Of a stretch of 64,000 nucleotides of DNA, positions 49,692 to 58,343 are shown in pieces. Both the position numbers and the translations under genes were made by a program. This DNA is from Acerihabitans arboris (GTDB lineage: Bacteria > Pseudomonadota > Gammaproteobacteria > Enterobacterales > Enterobacteriaceae): assembly GCF_010131535.1 (NCBI RefSeq), contig NZ_WUBS01000001.1:1-64000 (forward strand). The letters run 5' to 3'. Position 1 is the stretch's first letter. Each line of letters starts with the position of its first letter. The notes beneath the pieces are model-generated. The model saw nothing but the letters and a program-made list of their open reading frames with translations. It did not search any database and was not told the DNA's origin.

Positions 49692-50717
49692 ATGTTTCAC
49701 CCCGGTCGCAGCAAGCGCGCCCGTTTAACGCTGTGCCTCGGCGGCCTGCTGGCATTCTGCGCGCCCGCCGTCGCCTTCACTCCCAGCCACTACGCGGAAG
49801 AACAAATTCGTTATATCGCCACCTATTTCCCCGGCCGCATGGCGGGCAGCCCGGCGGAGCTGATGGCGGCGGACTATCTCCAGCATCGTTTTAACGAACT
49901 GGGTTTCCATAGCGATCTGCGCGCCTTTAATACCCGTTATCTGTTTCACGGCAGCGCCGGCAAAGCCGACTGGCGCAAAATTACCGCCACGTCGGTGATC
50001 GCCGCCAGGGCCGGCGCCACGCCCGGCGAAGTGCTGATCGTTGCCCATGCCGATACCTTCATGCCGCGCAGCGATAAAGACCTGAATAATAATCTGGGCG
50101 GGCTGACGCTGCAAGGCGTGGACGATAACGCCTCCGGCCTCGGCGTGATGCTCGGCCTGGCGCAGCAGCTCGGGCGCGGCCGGCTTACGGTGGGGGTGCG
50201 TTTTGTGGCGCTGAGCGCCGGTGAGCCGGAAACCCTGGGCGCGGATGATTACCTGCAGCGCATGTCGGCGCAGGAAAAGCGCAATACGCTGCTGGTGATT
50301 AATCTCGACAGCCTGGTGGCCGGCGATAAGCTGCGGGTGAACTACAGCCCGGACAGCGGCGACGCCCGCGTGCGGGCGCTGGTTAAAACCCTCGGTGCCC
50401 AGGCCCGCCGGTCGGGCATTCCGCTGCTGCTCAGCCCCGGCATCAGAACCTCGGCTGATTGCGCCGGCGACGCCCTGCCGTTCGCCAAGGCGGGATTCGC
50501 GGTGCTGGATATCGGCTCCGGCACGACCGGCGACGGCTGCCGCCAGCGTAAGCCCAGCCGCAACTTTCCCCAGGGCATGGTGCGTTACCAGGGACAGCGC
50601 GATAACCTGCAGTATCTTGACAGCCACCTGACCGGGCAAATCAGCAAGCGCGCCCGGGACGGAATGAGGCTGATATGGCCGGTATTGCAGGCGTTAACAC
50701 AGGGCGGGAAGGCGTAG
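49692..50717 (+). CDS. iap: Alkaline phosphatase isozyme conversion aminopeptidase Iap
   Basis: Exported M28-family aminopeptidase; in E. coli it trims the N-terminal Arg of alkaline phosphatase. 341 aa (E. coli 345). Signal peptide about 28 aa (cleavage near AVAFTPSH). Zinc-site residues are in VAHADTFMPR, GVDDNASGLGVML and the later SAGEPETLGADDY; the C-terminal DNLQYLD fits too. It has lain next to cysDNC throughout the enterics. In E. coli the next locus is CRISPR-Cas; here an amino-sugar locus takes that place. Confidence 0.93.
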   Translation: MFHPGRSKRARLTLCLGGLLAFCAPAVAFTPSHYAEEQIRYIATYFPGRMAGSPAELMAADYLQHRFNELGFHSDLRAFNTRYLFHGSAGKADWRKITATSVIAARAGATPGEVLIVAHADTFMPRSDKDLNNNLGGLTLQGVDDNASGLGVMLGLAQQLGRGRLTVGVRFVALSAGEPETLGADDYLQRMSAQEKRNTLLVINLDSLVAGDKLRVNYSPDSGDARVRALVKTLGAQARRSGIPLLLSPGIRTSADCAGDALPFAKAGFAVLDIGSGTTGDGCRQRKPSRNFPQGMVRYQGQRDNLQYLDSHLTGQISKRARDGMRLIWPVLQALTQGGKA

Positions 50718-51068
50718 CGCAGTCAAATAGGGGTCATGCGGCGTCAAGACCGCATGCCTGCGGGATAACCCACGGCGCGGATCCTATCATCCGCGCCGGA
50801 TCCCGCAGTTGAATAAGCAAAATCGATGTTAACGGAACCGGGGCCATTTTCATTTTAAATGTTCCCTTAGCTATATTATTAATAGTTGACGACATTTCTG
50901 CAGCAGAAAAAACCAGCTTGAAAAAGACCAATTGATAAATTGAAAATGATTGATAATATGTTTAACTAAATTTTTTCCGCATAAAGATATGTCGCCATTT
51001 AAAATAGCAATCAGGGCCGTCAATTTTTTACAGGTTGATAATTAAATTAAAACTAATATTGCCGTAAA
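50718..51068. other. Convergent spacer with nested hairpin, then AT-rich
   Basis: GGCGCGGAT (50774-50782) pairs with ATCCGCGCC (50789-50797), and outer arms CGGGAT (50761-50766) with ATCCCG (50800-50805): a nested hairpin without T-run. CATGCGG/CCGCATG (50735-50756) forms another. From 50842 the DNA turns AT-rich, marking the edge of the acquired amino-sugar locus. No gene is seen. Confidence 0.55.
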
Positions 51069-51974
51069 TCAAAGCTGGGGTTGTATCGTCGCGGTACTGT
51101 TTTTCTCCTCGGAATAGACCATGATAGTGGAACCGGTAATAGCAAGGATAGTGCCGGTCAAAGCGTAAGCCGTTGGCAGGGTCTGGTACAATAACAATGA
51201 TATTACCGCGGTGAGGACCGGGGCCAGCGCATTAGTGCAAGGCGCCACGATAATGGCTTTTCCCCTGGACAGCGCCATGACCAGGAATAAGGCGCCGACG
51301 GCATTCAATACCTGGGTGGCGGCGGTAATAAGATAGGCGGCCGCCGGATAACCGCCGCTTTTATCAGGGATCATGGCATAGGCGATGGGAGCCAGGATAA
51401 GGCCGGTCAACGTCATATAAAAGAAAATGGCGCTATCCTCAATGTGATTGTTGGACGCCCTTTTCATAAAAAACGCTTGCAGCCCCCAGGCCAGGCAAAT
51501 AATAACTGAAAATAGTAACCACAGTGACCCGCTTATTGTCGTACCATCGCCCTGGCTAATGCTAAAGGCGAGTATCGATAACAGCGCCAGGATTATACCG
51601 ATGGTGCCAAGAAAATTGATTCGCTCTTTCAACAACACCAGCGACATTATCACGGTAATCGCGGGTGAAATCGAGATAATGGGGAACACCAGATAGGCCG
51701 GAGCGCCCATGCCCAGGGTTTTAAACAGTAATAACTGCCCGCCCGCGCCGGTAAAACCAATCGCCAGCCCGTAAAGTATCGCCTGCGGGGAAAAATCAAT
51801 TTTTTTACCTTTCAGCGTAAAATAACAGGGAATGAGCATGGTGATTGACCATATGATATAGACCCATTGATCGGGGAAGCTGTATTTTTGTGTCGGATAC
51901 GCGCTCACACCGCCCCAAACGCCCCAGGTTAATACCACCATTAAGGTATAAATAATCCACGAATTGCTTTTCAT
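51069..51974 (-). CDS. EamA/DMT-family inner-membrane transporter
   Basis: 301 aa with about ten hydrophobic helices in two EamA repeats (halves around 5-140 and 155-290; LLKERINFLGTIGIILALLSI ends the first). It belongs to the drug/metabolite transporter superfamily, which includes sugar permeases such as GlcU/RhaT-like members. It is the last gene of the kba/aga-like operon, starting 2 bp after the kinase stop, with GGAGAATAAA before ATG 51974. Its place suggests it imports the free sugar, or amino sugar, that the kinase phosphorylates; this is inference. Confidence 0.88.
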   Translation of the reverse strand: MKSNSWIIYTLMVVLTWGVWGGVSAYPTQKYSFPDQWVYIIWSITMLIPCYFTLKGKKIDFSPQAILYGLAIGFTGAGGQLLLFKTLGMGAPAYLVFPIISISPAITVIMSLVLLKERINFLGTIGIILALLSILAFSISQGDGTTISGSLWLLFSVIICLAWGLQAFFMKRASNNHIEDSAIFFYMTLTGLILAPIAYAMIPDKSGGYPAAAYLITAATQVLNAVGALFLVMALSRGKAIIVAPCTNALAPVLTAVISLLLYQTLPTAYALTGTILAITGSTIMVYSEEKNSTATIQPQL

Positions 51975-51975
51975 T

Positions 51976-52944
51976 TTATTCTCCAATTTTAAGCTTATTG
52001 AGAACAGCGCCATCGAGGGGATTGCCACTTATCTTTGCGGCATAAATAGCGGCCCCCATTGAGGGATTATATTTGGGTTGGCATACCAGGTAGTTGCCGC
52101 TGAGGTTAGCAAGCTCATGAATAAACGGGTCAAGGATAATATCACCGCAGTTAAAAACACCGCCGGTAAACGACACCAGGGCCGTCTCGTTAGGTGAGTA
52201 CTCCAGCTCCTTGCGGACTGAATCCACCATCATGGCGAGTTCCCTGGCAGCGGTACAAAAAAGCTTGTAACTCTCTTTGTCGCCCTCGACCGCCGCTTCA
52301 TAGGCTAGCTTGGCAACCGACGCTATTTTAGTCCGGTCCCCTTGCCACTTATTGAACACCAGATCGTTGATATCAAGATCGACATCGATATGGTATTTGC
52401 TTTTGATCAGATCATACAGAATATCCATCTTCAGCCGATGGTCGGACATTTTTGAAAATAGATTGAGGGCGTTACAACCGATCCAATAGGCGCTACCCTC
52501 ATCGCTGAACAGCTCCCCCCATCCCCCGCAGCGGGAGGTTTTTCCGTTATGCTCGCCATACGCGATCGAGCCGGTACCGGAAACGATATTGATGCCGTCG
52601 CGGCAGCCAAGGCTTGCCGCCCAGCCGCAAACCATATCGTTATCGCAGCGATATTTATCGGCGCTGAGCAAAGCGCAGGGAATCTGATCAAGAAAAGCAA
52701 CGTCCGCCGATACCTCGCCGTAGGCCGGCAGGCCAAAAAAAGAGTAATCAATGATGTCGGGAACGATTTCGGCACGCCGGCAGACTTCGACAATACCGTT
52801 GGTAATAATAGTTCTGCTGTTTTCGCGCCCAACGTTTAAATAGTAGCAGGTGGACGTTTCGTGCTGTGCCAAAACCACGCCCTCCGAGTTGATCAGCACA
52901 AAGGCCGTTTTGGTCCCCCCACCGTCGACCCCCAGGAAGATCAT
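51976..52944 (-). CDS. BadF/BadG-family sugar kinase (N-acetylglucosamine-kinase-like)
   Basis: 322 aa actin-fold (ASKHA) kinase. Phosphate-1 motif [15 protein letters not shown] at the N-terminus, catalytic/phosphate-2 region [33 protein letters not shown] (typical of eukaryote-like GlcNAc kinases and BadF family), and adenosine motif [14 protein letters not shown]. It most likely phosphorylates a hexosamine at C6, giving the substrate for AgaS. ATG 52944 overlaps the kbaY stop by 4 bp (ATGA), so the two are coupled. The substrate is not readable from sequence. Confidence 0.88.
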   Translation of the reverse strand: MIFLGVDGGGTKTAFVLINSEGVVLAQHETSTCYYLNVGRENSRTIITNGIVEVCRRAEIVPDIIDYSFFGLPAYGEVSADVAFLDQIPCALLSADKYRCDNDMVCGWAASLGCRDGINIVSGTGSIAYGEHNGKTSRCGGWGELFSDEGSAYWIGCNALNLFSKMSDHRLKMDILYDLIKSKYHIDVDLDINDLVFNKWQGDRTKIASVAKLAYEAAVEGDKESYKLFCTAARELAMMVDSVRKELEYSPNETALVSFTGGVFNCGDIILDPFIHELANLSGNYLVCQPKYNPSMGAAIYAAKISGNPLDGAVLNKLKIGE

Positions 52945-53813
52945 GATTCGCTCCCTATAACCAGTTTTCCCGCCGAGCCGCAAAGCCGGATCTTGCTGTA
53001 GACGACCTCTTTCATGGCATCCATGCCCTCACGCATATAAAAACGGGGATCATTAGCCTCGGGATTAGCGGCAAAATACTTTTTCACCGCGCCGGCAAAG
53101 GCGATTTTCAGCTCGGTGCCGACGTTAACTTTACAGATGCCCAGTTTAACGGCGCGGATAATATACTCGTCGGGCACATCGCTGCCGCCGTGTAATACGA
53201 TCGGAATATCAATCCTGTCGTTGATGGTCTCCAGCCGTTCAAAATCTATTTTCGGCTTGTCTTTGTACAGGCCGTGCGCCGTGCCGATAGCGATGGCCAG
53301 GCTATCGATACCGGTAAGATTAACAAACGCCGCCGCCTCATCCGGATCGGTAAGAAAGCTTGACCCGGCGCTGACGTCTTTATCGTCTTCGATGCCGCCT
53401 AGCCTGCCCAGCTCCGCTTCCACGCTGCAGTCATATTTATGGCAAAAAGAAGTTACATCCCGCACCAAGGCAACATTGCCGGAAAAATTTAAATGACTGG
53501 CATCAATCATTGCGCTGCGGGCGCCGGCAAAAACTTTATTGCGGATATCGGCAAGCGCTTCATGATGATCCAGATGCAGCGCTATGGGTATATCAAAGGT
53601 ACCGGCAAAAGATTGGCAGAGGGCGTGAAGATCCTTAAAAGAGATATGCCTGAAGGTGCTGGGGGTGCCGGCCAGGATTACCGGCGATTGGCGTTCATGG
53701 CATGCCTCTAGCACCGCCTGGATAGTTTCGGCATTGTGGATATTAAAAGCGGGAACGGCAAAATTTTCTGCTTTTGCTCGTGCCAATAAATATTTCGTGG
53801 ATATCATGCGCAT
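52941..53813 (-). CDS. kbaY: Tagatose-1,6-bisphosphate aldolase catalytic subunit, KbaY/GatY-like
   Basis: Class II zinc aldolase that cleaves tagatose-1,6-bisphosphate to glyceraldehyde-3-phosphate and dihydroxyacetone phosphate. 290 aa (E. coli KbaY 286). Zinc and catalytic residues in [13 protein letters not shown] (Asp, His), [19 protein letters not shown] and [10 protein letters not shown]. The sequence is closer to KbaY than GatY. It needs the KbaZ/GatZ partner for full activity, and that gene is in the same operon. A few extra C-terminal residues reach into the kinase gene. Confidence 0.92.
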   Translation of the reverse strand: MRMISTKYLLARAKAENFAVPAFNIHNAETIQAVLEACHERQSPVILAGTPSTFRHISFKDLHALCQSFAGTFDIPIALHLDHHEALADIRNKVFAGARSAMIDASHLNFSGNVALVRDVTSFCHKYDCSVEAELGRLGGIEDDKDVSAGSSFLTDPDEAAAFVNLTGIDSLAIAIGTAHGLYKDKPKIDFERLETINDRIDIPIVLHGGSDVPDEYIIRAVKLGICKVNVGTELKIAFAGAVKKYFAANPEANDPRFYMREGMDAMKEVVYSKIRLCGSAGKLVIGSES

Positions 53814-53890
53814 AATTTATACCCTGAGTTACGACATGATTTGTCATGTCCTAAGTTATTCTGCTAACCTTGGCTTAGGGCTAGCTTGCT

Positions 53891-55042
53891 TTATATTTTC
53901 AGTTTATGAATAACCACACCCTCGACGACTCTGTTCACCACGCCGGTGGGAGAAGGATTGTCCGGCGAGGCGCCTGATTTCAAGGACGTCAGATAGGCGT
54001 ATATTTGCGCGTAGAGTAAATAGCAAAAACCGATATGGGCGTCATCGGCATTAGTGGTCTTCGGTAAATACAGATGCTCCCCTGTGCTGATTTCCCCGGC
54101 GTTCTTATCGGCGATGGCAATAACCCTGCGCGCCACGTTGTCATTTCTTAATTCGGCTAGCAAGTCCAGATCATATTTTCTGGTATAGGTTGAATTAGAA
54201 ATAAACACCACCACCAGGGTATTCCGGTCTACGATTGATTTCGGTCCATGGCGAAAACCGGTCGGGCTATCAAAAAGAGTACCGATTTTTCCTGCGGTGA
54301 GCTCGAGAATCTTCAGGGCCGACTCCTGCGCGATCCCTTGCAATCCGCCGCTACCGAGGTAGACCACGCGGTTAAAATCATCCTGGCCAAATAACGGCGC
54401 CGGCCGTTGCAAATACTGCGCGATAATCTGTTGGCTATTTTCGATAATGGGCAAAAAACTCTCGCGGTTATACTGTTTGGGCGCAAAAACCGCCAGGCAG
54501 CCCAGCATCATGTTACTGACACTGCTGGTCATGGCGAAACCCCGGTCGTGCGTTTCCGGCGGCGTCAATAATGAGAGCGTATTCGCGCTGTGAGCAAAGC
54601 GCTGATGTAACCGGCCGCTTTCATTACAGGTAATAATGAGATGGAAACATTGCTTAACAGTCTGGTTGGCCAATTCTACGGCCGCCACGCTTTCCGGGCT
54701 ATTGCCCGAGCGGCCAAAAGAGACCAGAAGCGTCGGACATCCGGATGAAAAATAGTCCAGGGGATTACTGACCAGGTCGGTGGTGGGAATGGCCTCTACG
54801 CGCAAATTCAATTTGGGCGTAAGCGCCGGCACCAGGATCTTGCCGATAAAAGCCGAGGTCCCGGCGCCGGTCAGGATAATCCGTAACCCGGCCTGGGCCA
54901 ATAACGGCTGTAAAAAGGCATCTATACGGCTTCTTTCCTGTTCAACCATTAGCAGCGTTTTATGCCAGGTGGCCGGCTGCTGGATAATCTCTTGCGCGGT
55001 GGCATAGTCCAGATTATAAGATGTTGGTGCAGATTGGGTCAT
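53891..55042 (-). CDS. agaS: AgaS-like SIS-domain aldose-ketose isomerase/deaminase
   Basis: 383 aa (E. coli AgaS 384) with two SIS domains. E. coli AgaS turns galactosamine-6-phosphate into tagatose-6-phosphate and ammonia. Conserved pieces RIILTGAGTSAFIGKIL, VSFGRSGNSPESVAAVELA, VYLGSGGLQGIAQESALKILELTAG and FRHGPKSIVD (active-site His) are intact. It lies between kbaZ (20 bp) and kbaY (77 bp). It fixes the pathway as a galactosamine-type route and not simple galactitol use. Confidence 0.93.
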   Translation of the reverse strand: MTQSAPTSYNLDYATAQEIIQQPATWHKTLLMVEQERSRIDAFLQPLLAQAGLRIILTGAGTSAFIGKILVPALTPKLNLRVEAIPTTDLVSNPLDYFSSGCPTLLVSFGRSGNSPESVAAVELANQTVKQCFHLIITCNESGRLHQRFAHSANTLSLLTPPETHDRGFAMTSSVSNMMLGCLAVFAPKQYNRESFLPIIENSQQIIAQYLQRPAPLFGQDDFNRVVYLGSGGLQGIAQESALKILELTAGKIGTLFDSPTGFRHGPKSIVDRNTLVVVFISNSTYTRKYDLDLLAELRNDNVARRVIAIADKNAGEISTGEHLYLPKTTNADDAHIGFCYLLYAQIYAYLTSLKSGASPDNPSPTGVVNRVVEGVVIHKLKI

Positions 55043-55062
55043 TTATCTATTCCTTTAAATAA

Positions 55063-56364
55063 TTAATTACATGCTGATGAATATATTTTTATGACATCAA
55101 TGATTTTATCCAGAATAAGATTCTTGGGATTAAGCGCTAGCTCGCCATTTCTTACCCTGGCATATTGCTCAGGCAAATATTGACTTAATAATGGTAGGGG
55201 GATAACCGCATTCTCTAGGTTGAGTATCAATTTTTGGCAGCTGCGTTGCACCGTTTCATTCGGCCAGTAATACCTTATGCGGTCAGAATAGCTATACCGG
55301 CGGGAAATTCGCTTTTCGACTTCATCGCCGTGATAATGCCGCAGCCAATACTCCGGCTGCTCCTGCATGACCCGCTCCAGGGTTGTGCGTAGTTCACAGC
55401 GGCCTTGACTGATGATTTCTTTCTCGATGCGCTCAAGGGCAAACAACGCTTCCCGCAGGGCGAAAGTTAACGCGGGACCCACCTTGAGGATGGCGAAATG
55501 ATCCCGCACCAGCTGCCGGTAAGCCTGGGGACGTTGATAATCCGTAGAATGCGCTTCATACACCAAATGGGGATATTGTTCGATCATCCGGCTTAACGAG
55601 GACGCAAGCTCAGGTTGATAATCGATTACCTGGGTATGGCTAAACTCCACGCCGGGTTGCACCACTAATCCTACCACCCTGGGCCATATATCTCCCAGTC
55701 CCCGCCGTGCGAAGGCGTCGCTGTGCGCCTGGATGGTGCGCGCCGCCGCAGCCGGCGAGGTGACATCCAGTTGCCGCAGGTTTTCCTTGGCCCCGCCCGG
55801 AACCGGCACTTCCGTACCGATGATATAGACGATATCGTGACAACCGAAGGTATCGTGGCAGGTATCTTCCGCTATTTTTGCCAAGCGGGCGGAACGCCCG
55901 GCTATGATTTCATCGCTGAGCGGCACGGCGTCGTCCCGGCAAGCCATGCTGCAATCAAGATGGATTTTTTTGAATCCCGCCGCCACGTAGGACGCGATAA
56001 GCGCTTCCGCTTTAGCCATGGCCTCCGCGGCCGGAAGCCCCTGCCAGCGGTTTGGCCCCAGATGATCGCCGCCCAGAATCAGCTTGGTGACGTCAAAACC
56101 CATGGCGATGGCCTGCGCCATGATGGTCTGGTAAAAATCGGCCGGCGTCATGCCGGTATAACCCCCATATTGGTCGACCTGGTTGGAGGTCGCTTCTATC
56201 AGCAGCAGGGTGTTTTCCGCCTGCGCATGCCGCAGGGCGGCCTCGATCACCAGGGGATGCGCCGAACAAATCGCATAGATGCCGACCGGTTGACCCTGTT
56301 TGTGCCGGGTTAGCAGCGTTTGTAACGCTACGCTTTGTGTTTCCATTGCCATTGCGTTTTCCAT
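55063..56364 (-). CDS. kbaZ: Tagatose-1,6-bisphosphate aldolase accessory subunit, KbaZ/GatZ-like
   Basis: 433 aa (E. coli KbaZ 426). It stabilises and activates the KbaY aldolase; it was once thought to be a tagatose-6-phosphate kinase. Family segments [54 protein letters not shown] and [17 protein letters not shown] are near-identical to KbaZ. ATG 56364 is chosen ([10 protein letters not shown]) with ATGs at 56352 and 56346 also possible; upstream codons overlap the operators. First gene of the kbaZ-agaS-kbaY-kinase-permease operon, transcribed away from agaR. Confidence 0.93.
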   Translation of the reverse strand: MENAMAMETQSVALQTLLTRHKQGQPVGIYAICSAHPLVIEAALRHAQAENTLLLIEATSNQVDQYGGYTGMTPADFYQTIMAQAIAMGFDVTKLILGGDHLGPNRWQGLPAAEAMAKAEALIASYVAAGFKKIHLDCSMACRDDAVPLSDEIIAGRSARLAKIAEDTCHDTFGCHDIVYIIGTEVPVPGGAKENLRQLDVTSPAAAARTIQAHSDAFARRGLGDIWPRVVGLVVQPGVEFSHTQVIDYQPELASSLSRMIEQYPHLVYEAHSTDYQRPQAYRQLVRDHFAILKVGPALTFALREALFALERIEKEIISQGRCELRTTLERVMQEQPEYWLRHYHGDEVEKRISRRYSYSDRIRYYWPNETVQRSCQKLILNLENAVIPLPLLSQYLPEQYARVRNGELALNPKNLILDKIIDVIKIYSSACN

Positions 56365-56398
56365 CTTTCGGTGTGTTGAAAAAAGATTACACCATGAC

Positions 56399-56463
56399 GA
56401 TAAAGAAAGAAAACAAAAGATCAACCTCTGTGAAGAAGATCATAAAATAATTAAACGAAAGAT
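56399..56463. promoter_or_regulatory. Two AgaR-like operators flanking a CRP-like site
   Basis: Read on the minus strand, 56421-56399 is ATCTTTTGTTTTCTTTCTTT and 56463-56441 is ATCTTTCGTTTAATTATTTT, sharing ATCTTTyGTTT and the T-rich remainder. Both resemble the TTTCGTTT-type AgaR operators of E. coli. Between them TGTGA-AGAAGA-TCATA (56429-56444) matches the CRP half-sites with correct 6 bp spacing, overlapping the edge of the second operator. They lie 35-100 bp upstream of kbaZ. Binding is inferred. Confidence 0.65.
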
Positions 56464-56732
56464 AATATTTTGCATTACGTTTGTTTTGACCCCGCTAGAC
56501 ATCAGGCCCGCCGCTTGTCATCGGGACGTACGACACGCATTCATCCCGCTGGGGCGGGGCAACGTTAAAGAGTCGACATCTCCTTGGGGGGTGGCTACAA
56601 TAGCGTTTGATAAGCAAGACGTAAGGGAATGAAAGGTGTGTCAGGCATGAGGTCCGGCAGATCCCTGCGCGGCTTTTTAGCTCAATGTTGGCAAGTTCCG
56701 GGAGTGGACGGCGGTATGAGGGATGCGATGTT
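56464..56732 (+). promoter_or_regulatory. agaR upstream region
   Basis: About 270 bp without a gene. TACAAT near 56595 could be a -10 for agaR, but I cannot pair it with a convincing -35. The region turns from AT-rich at the operators to GC-rich towards agaR. Confidence 0.35.
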
Positions 56733-57530
56733 ATGAGTCTTGGCAATAAAACGCTGACGACCAGCGCGCGGCGCGAACGAATTGTCGGTCAACTCAGGGC
56801 GCTGGGCAGCGTGCAGGTTAACGTTTTGGCTGCGGACTTTAATGTGTCGACGGTGACCATCCGCAACGATCTGTCATTTCTTGAAAAACAGGGTGTCGCC
56901 ACCCGCGCCTATGGCGGGGCCATGTTATGCCCCGCTCCTGTTGTGGAAGCAGAGCGGTCAATTGAAGCCAAGCGTTCGGAAAACTCCACCATCAAGGAGC
57001 GCATCGGCAAACTTGCCGCTTCGCTCATCACGCCGGGCAGCACGATTATCCTCGACTCCGGCACCACCACCTATGAAATTGCGCGCCAGCTACGGGGTCA
57101 TGAAGATGTGATTGCCATGACAAACGGCATGAATGTGGCGGAAGCGCTGTTAGATGCCCCGGGGGTGGATTTATTAGTCACCGGCGGCCGTCTCAGGCGG
57201 CACTCATTGTCTTTTTTTGGCAGCCAGGCCGAAATCTCATTGCAAAACTATCATTTTGATATGCTGTTTCTAGGCGTGGACGGGCTGGACCCGTTGATGG
57301 GGGTGACGACGCATAATGAAGATGAAGCCAGGCTGAACCGCTGTATGTGCGATGCCTCGAAAAAAATTATCGTCGTGACCGACTCCTCGAAATTTTATCG
57401 CATAAGCCTGCATAAAATCATCAGTATCGACAGCGTGGATAAAATCATTACCGACAGCAATATTTCCCCATCGCTACTGGATATATTCACCGATAAAGGT
57501 ATTGACGTATTACTCGTCGATGCTGAATAG
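56733..57530 (+). CDS. agaR: AgaR-like DeoR-family repressor
   Basis: 265 aa (E. coli AgaR 269). An N-terminal DeoR helix-turn-helix ([20 protein letters not shown], then [25 protein letters not shown]) is followed by a sugar-phosphate sensing domain with the DeoRC motifs [27 protein letters not shown] and [10 protein letters not shown] and [11 protein letters not shown]. Overall very close to AgaR. ATG 56733 (MSLGNKTL) follows the GAGGGATG stretch; 16 upstream codons are rejected. Divergent from the kbaZ operon and the likely repressor of it, relieved by a pathway sugar phosphate. Confidence 0.9.
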   Translation: MSLGNKTLTTSARRERIVGQLRALGSVQVNVLAADFNVSTVTIRNDLSFLEKQGVATRAYGGAMLCPAPVVEAERSIEAKRSENSTIKERIGKLAASLITPGSTIILDSGTTTYEIARQLRGHEDVIAMTNGMNVAEALLDAPGVDLLVTGGRLRRHSLSFFGSQAEISLQNYHFDMLFLGVDGLDPLMGVTTHNEDEARLNRCMCDASKKIIVVTDSSKFYRISLHKIISIDSVDKIITDSNISPSLLDIFTDKGIDVLLVDAE

Positions 57531-57572
57531 CAAACGCCGCCGGATATTTTAATCATCCGGCGGCGTTGTTTC
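57531..57572. terminator. Bidirectional terminator between agaR and cysH
   Basis: A 13 bp perfect stem AACGCCGCCGGAT (57533-57545 with 57555-57567) followed by GTTTCTT. It lies between the convergent agaR and cysH stops. Confidence 0.85.
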
Positions 57573-57594
57573 TTGCTGCTTGGCACAGCCGTTT

Positions 57595-58329
57595 TCAGCC
57601 CTCGTGCAGCCCGCACTCCCTTTTAAGGCCGAAAAAGCGCGTCTCTTCCTCGCTCATGCCCGGCTCCCATTTGCGTGTGGTGTGGGTATCGCCCACCGAC
57701 AGGTAGCCCTGCTCCCACAGCGGATGGTAGCCGAGAGCGTGGGCCTTGAGGTATTGATATACCTGGCGGTTATCCCAATCAATAATCGGCAGCAGCTTAA
57801 AGACCCCGCGCTGGACCGCCAGCACCGGCAGGTGGGCGCGGCTGCCTGACTGTTCACGGCGCAGGCCGGCCAGCCAGCTTTGCGCCTTAAGGGCGCCGAG
57901 CGCGCGGTTCATCGGCTCTACTTTATTGATCTGGTTATATTTCTCAATGCCTTCCACCCCCTGCTCCCACAGTTTGCCATAGCGGGCCTCCTGCCAGGCG
58001 GGCGAGAGTTCGGCGCCGAACACCCGCAGATTGAGGCCCAGCTTGTCGGTCAGCTCATCGATAAACCGATAGGTTTCCGGGAACAGGTAGCCGGTGTCGG
58101 TCAGGATCACCGGGATATCCGGCCGTTGACGGGTCACCAGGTGCAGGCACAGCGCCGCCTGGATGCCGAAGCTTGAGGACAAAACCGTTTCGCCGGGCAG
58201 GTTTGCCAGCGCCCAGCCCACCCGTTCTTCCGCCGTCAGGGTTTCCAGATGACGGTTAATGTCGGCGAGGGCCGCCGTTTGTTCCTCTTTCGGCAACACA
58301 TTCAGTTCGGTCAGGTTCAGACTGCTCAT
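57595..58329 (-). CDS. cysH: PAPS reductase CysH
   Basis: Thioredoxin-dependent reduction of PAPS to sulfite. Length 244 aa, as in E. coli. PP-loop-like [15 protein letters not shown] and [15 protein letters not shown] segments, and the C-terminal catalytic Cys239 in KRECGLHEG. No extra Cys pair for an iron-sulfur cluster, so it uses PAPS, in line with cysC being present. Last gene of cysJ-cysI-cysH, 14 bp after cysI. Confidence 0.98.
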   Translation of the reverse strand: MSSLNLTELNVLPKEEQTAALADINRHLETLTAEERVGWALANLPGETVLSSSFGIQAALCLHLVTRQRPDIPVILTDTGYLFPETYRFIDELTDKLGLNLRVFGAELSPAWQEARYGKLWEQGVEGIEKYNQINKVEPMNRALGALKAQSWLAGLRREQSGSRAHLPVLAVQRGVFKLLPIIDWDNRQVYQYLKAHALGYHPLWEQGYLSVGDTHTTRKWEPGMSEEETRFFGLKRECGLHEG

Positions 58330-58343
58330 AGCACGCCCCTCGG

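Noticed and set aside
49725-50639. 304-codon frame antisense to iap
   Set aside because: Shadow; the plus-strand product has a signal peptide and M28 motifs.
50718-57594. CRISPR array or cas genes expected between iap and cysH
   Set aside because: No regularly spaced repeats and no Cas-like proteins; the interval is filled by the amino-sugar locus.
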